Shown here: in pieces, positions 6,481-8,192 of the stretch
Position numbering within the stretch: position 1 is the stretch's first letter
How the letters are laid out: each line of letters opens with the position of its first letter
Assembly: GCA_017418765.1 (NCBI GenBank)
Contig: JAFOMV010000142.1
Span: forward strand, 1 to 8,192
DNA: 8,192 nucleotides
Source: Ruminococcus sp.
Lineage (GTDB): Bacteria > Bacillota_A > Clostridia > Oscillospirales > Ruminococcaceae
Reading direction: 5' to 3'
Made by a program: the position numbers and the translations under genes
The notes under the pieces: generated by a model
Told to the model about the DNA's origin: nothing
The model's input: only the letters and a program-made list of their open reading frames with translations
Databases searched by the model: none

Positions 6481-7793
6481 TGGCTGACCCGAGGTATGTT
6501 GCTGTAAAACTTCTTGACAAAACATTAAGCAGCGGCAGCTATTCAAATTTGCAGCTTGATGCAGGACTGAAAAACTCAGACCTTTCACCGCAGGACAAGC
6601 GGTTCTGTACGGCGCTTTATTACGGCGTCATTGAGAGAAAGATAACTCTCGATCATATTCTGTCGGGACTTTCATCACGTTCGCTGAGCAAACTTGACAG
6701 CATAATTATAACTATATTGCGGTGCGGTATCTACCAGATACTCTACATGGAAAACATCCCTGACAATGCTGCTGTAAATGAAAGCGTAAAGCTTGCCAAG
6801 AAGTTCGGCAAGACAAGCGCTTCGGGCATGGTGAATGCTGTTCTCAGGAATTTCATCCGCAGCGGCAAGGATGTCAAGCTTCCCGAAGGTGAGAATAAGG
6901 CTTTGTCCGTGAAGTATTCTGCGCCTGAGAGTTTAGTGGAAAGCCTTATCAGCGACTATGGTACCGAGCTTGCAGAAAATCTGCTGAGCGATTCGTTCGG
7001 TCAGCCGCCTGTGTACATCCGTCTCAACAGCATAGAGTACAGCGGAAACGATGACTTCATCACGAAAATGATGAAAGGATGCACTCTTACCGATCCGAAG
7101 ATACTGCCATACTGCCGCATTGCAGAGGGCGATCCTACGGGAACTCCCGCTTTCACTATGGGACTTTTCCACGTTCAGGACCTTGCCTCACAGCTTTGCT
7201 GCGAAGCACTGGCTCCTGCGGAAAATGACACGGTGCTGGACCTTTGTGCAGCTCCCGGAGGAAAGACATTCACTATGGCAGAGATGATGAACGGCAAGGG
7301 GCGGATATATGCCTTTGACCTTCACGAGAAGCGAGTGGGACTTATCAGGAGCGGTGCTGAAACTCTCGGACTGGACAATATCACTGCCCGTCAGGGAGAC
7401 GCAGCAGTGTTTGATACCGATATGCCGAAAGCTGAGAAGATTCTTTGTGATGTTCCGTGTTCCGGCATCGGAGTCATCAGAAAGAAGCCGGAGATAAAGT
7501 ACAAGGACATCAGCGAGTTTAAGCGCCTGCCTGAGATACAGTACAAAATTGCCGAAAATGCACTGAATTATCTGGCAGATGGCGGAGAGATGGTGTATTC
7601 CACCTGCACTCTGCGCAAAGCGGAAAATGAAGAAGTCGTAAAGCGTCTTCTTGAAGCGCATCCCGAAATAGAACTTGCGGAACTTCCTCAGCCGCTGGGA
7701 AGTGTGTTCAGCGGCGGTATGGCAAGCATATTCCCGAAACACTTCGGCAGCGACGGTTTCTTTATTGCGAAACTGCACAAAATTCAGCAGTAA
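6480..7793 (+). CDS. rsmB: 16S rRNA (cytosine-C5)-methyltransferase RsmB
   Basis: RsmB methylates C967 (E. coli numbering) of 16S rRNA using S-adenosylmethionine. The 437 residues match the usual length. The N-terminal NusB-like RNA-binding domain covers about 3-130 (FCTALYYGVIERK, ILRCGIYQILYM, AAVNESVKLAKKFG, VNAVLRNF). The methyltransferase domain holds the SAM motif LDLCAAPGGKT (253-263), motif IV DVPCSG (324-329, Cys327) and motif VI YSTCTL (373-378). Cys376 is the expected nucleophile and Cys327 the release cysteine. The C-terminal DGFFIAKL is also typical. Its final codons lie within a heptamer-periodic tract that continues into the spacer. It is the last gene of the tightly packed block; rlmN follows after 136 nt, whereas many Firmicutes have the two nearly adjacent. 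Confidence 0.96.
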   Translation: MADPRYVAVKLLDKTLSSGSYSNLQLDAGLKNSDLSPQDKRFCTALYYGVIERKITLDHILSGLSSRSLSKLDSIIITILRCGIYQILYMENIPDNAAVNESVKLAKKFGKTSASGMVNAVLRNFIRSGKDVKLPEGENKALSVKYSAPESLVESLISDYGTELAENLLSDSFGQPPVYIRLNSIEYSGNDDFITKMMKGCTLTDPKILPYCRIAEGDPTGTPAFTMGLFHVQDLASQLCCEALAPAENDTVLDLCAAPGGKTFTMAEMMNGKGRIYAFDLHEKRVGLIRSGAETLGLDNITARQGDAAVFDTDMPKAEKILCDVPCSGIGVIRKKPEIKYKDISEFKRLPEIQYKIAENALNYLADGGEMVYSTCTLRKAENEEVVKRLLEAHPEIELAELPQPLGSVFSGGMASIFPKHFGSDGFFIAKLHKIQQ

Positions 7794-7841
7794 GCAGATA
7801 GCAGAAATCAGGAAGAAGAGAGCAGAAATAAGAAAGCAGTT
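7786..7841 (+). repeat. Degenerate heptamer tandem repeat, consensus AGCAGAA, about 8 units
   Basis: From the last codons of rsmB into the spacer, sequence can be read in eight consecutive 7-base units without a phase break. The first three are AGCAGTA, AGCAGAT and AGCAGAA, and the sixth again matches the consensus exactly. By hand count 46 of 56 bases agree with the consensus. The tract is purine-rich, which raises the chance of accidental matches. Units of seven suggest replication slippage; changes in copy number would alter the distance to rlmN without affecting RsmB. Confidence 0.55.
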
Positions 7842-7871
7842 ATCGATTCTATGCTCAAAGATTTTTGATCT

Positions 7872-7886
7872 GTCCACGGAGTGGAC
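7872..7886 (+). repeat. Perfect inverted repeat in the rsmB-rlmN spacer
   Basis: GTCCAC, loop GGA, then GTGGAC make a perfect 6-bp stem, extendable by one T-G wobble pair at 7871/7887. A weaker AT stem, TCAAA and TTTGA around GATT (7855-7868), lies just upstream. No T-run follows the GC stem, so an intrinsic terminator is unlikely. It could be an RNA hairpin, a protein-binding site or part of a dispersed repeat. Confidence 0.6.
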
Positions 7887-7889
7887 GCC

Positions 7890-7910
7890 GCAATTATGAA
7901 TTCTGAATTA
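7890..7910 (+). repeat. Second short heptamer tract, consensus TGAATTA
   Basis: Three consecutive 7-base units, GCAATTA, TGAATTC and TGAATTA, lie directly upstream of the rlmN ribosome site. The last two differ by one base; the first is more degenerate. Three units are few, so this rests partly on the neighbouring heptamer tract. The in-frame stop TAA at 7909-7911 just after them bars any earlier start for rlmN. Confidence 0.4.
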
Positions 7911-7915
7911 AAAAG

Positions 7916-7925
7916 AAAGGGGTGA
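7916..7925 (+). promoter_or_regulatory. Extended ribosome binding site that decides the TTG start of rlmN
   Basis: AAAGGGGTGA matches 8 of 10 positions of the full anti-16S complement AAGGAGGTGA. Its GGAGG-equivalent core ends 7 nt before TTG 7930. A GTG at 7922 lies in another frame, and no ATG or GTG occurs in the rlmN frame between the stop at 7909 and the TTG. Confidence 0.8.
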
Positions 7926-7929
7926 GCGG

Positions 7930-8192
7930 TTGGAGAAAATCGACATTCTCAGTCTCAGTCTGACTGAACTGGAAAATGTTTTAACGGAACTTGGAGAGAA
8001 AAAATTCAGAGCAAAACAGGTCTTTCAGTGGCTTCATGTAAAAAGAGTCATCGATTTTGATAAAATGACTGATATATCTGTCCAATTGAGAACGGTCCTG
8101 AAAGAAAAATTTTGTATAAATGGACTATTTATAGAAAAAAAGCTTGAATCTTGTATGGATAATACTGTAAAATATCTGTATAGGCTTTCTGA
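7930..8192 (+). CDS. rlmN: 23S rRNA (adenine-2503-C2)-methyltransferase RlmN, N-terminal part, cut by the window edge
   Basis: RlmN is a radical-SAM enzyme that methylates A2503 of 23S rRNA, and in some bacteria A37 of tRNA. Only 87 residues lie in the window. They match the N-terminal accessory domain: LSLTELENVLTELGEKKFRA, then KQVFQWLH, FDKMTDIS and the beginning of the core with NTVKYLYRL. The CxxxCxxC cluster motif would lie beyond the edge and cannot be checked. The start is TTG, forced by the strong ribosome site and the in-frame stop at 7909; the next in-frame ATG (near 8065) would remove conserved sequence. GC is about 33 percent by hand count (86 of 263) against about 51 percent in a rsmB sample, with many AT-ending codons such as TTA, CTA, ATA and AGA. 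The gene order is the conventional one. Confidence 0.9.
   Translation, partial: MEKIDILSLSLTELENVLTELGEKKFRAKQVFQWLHVKRVIDFDKMTDISVQLRTVLKEKFCINGLFIEKKLESCMDNTVKYLYRLS

Noticed and set aside
7188..7877. Long antisense reading frame (229 codons) opposite rsmB
   Set aside because: It lies opposite a well-supported gene with intact motifs, its translation resembles no family I know, and no ribosome site was seen.
7872..7886. Rho-independent terminator after rsmB
   Set aside because: The stem is only 6 bp and is followed by GCCGCAATTATG, not by a T-run, on either reading of the strand.
7675..7899. Short + strand frame running from the rsmB end through the spacer
   Set aside because: It overlaps rsmB in another frame and reads through the heptamer tract; the product has no recognisable features.
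7865..7900. Possible promoter for rlmN (TTGATC and TATGAA)
   Set aside because: The two elements are 24 nt apart, outside the usual 16-18 nt spacing, and each matches only 4 of 6 consensus bases.

Overview
This window is a stretch of a bacterial housekeeping operon, with every gene on the + strand. Gene content and order (yicC, remA, gmk, rpoZ, priA, def, fmt, a zinc peptidase, rsmB, rlmN) match the conserved Firmicutes cluster known from Bacillus subtilis (yloC-remA-gmk-rpoZ-coaBC-priA-def-fmt-rsmB-rlmN). Protein style, moderate GC and the zinc peptidase between fmt and rsmB suggest a Clostridia member, perhaps Ruminococcus or a relative. The genus is an inference; I could not run a search.

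Layout: the 3' part of yicC (2-811) enters from the left edge. remA follows after 3 nt and overlaps gmk by 8 nt. A 49-nt gap with a small palindrome precedes rpoZ. rpoZ overlaps priA by 1 nt, and 22 nt separate priA from def. def, fmt, the zinc peptidase and rsmB are then joined by a 1-nt gap, a 4-nt overlap and a 1-nt overlap. This packing implies one transcript with translational coupling. No convincing internal promoter or rho-independent terminator was seen. The rsmB-rlmN junction is different: a 136-nt spacer holds a heptamer-periodic tract, a perfect inverted repeat and a second short heptamer tract. It leads to a TTG-started rlmN that runs off the right edge and is much more AT-rich than the rest.

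The genes cover information processing: RNA turnover (YicC), nucleotide supply (Gmk), transcription (omega, RemA), replication restart (PriA), formylation of initiator tRNA and deformylation of new proteins (Fmt, Def), and rRNA methylation (RsmB, RlmN). The membrane zinc peptidase is the only gene of unknown role.

I found no defence system, mobile element, CRISPR array or undescribed gene system. The points worth a second look are the repeat-bearing spacer, the composition break at rlmN, the altered helicase motif II of PriA, a short gap in the Fmt C-terminal domain and the absence of coaBC.
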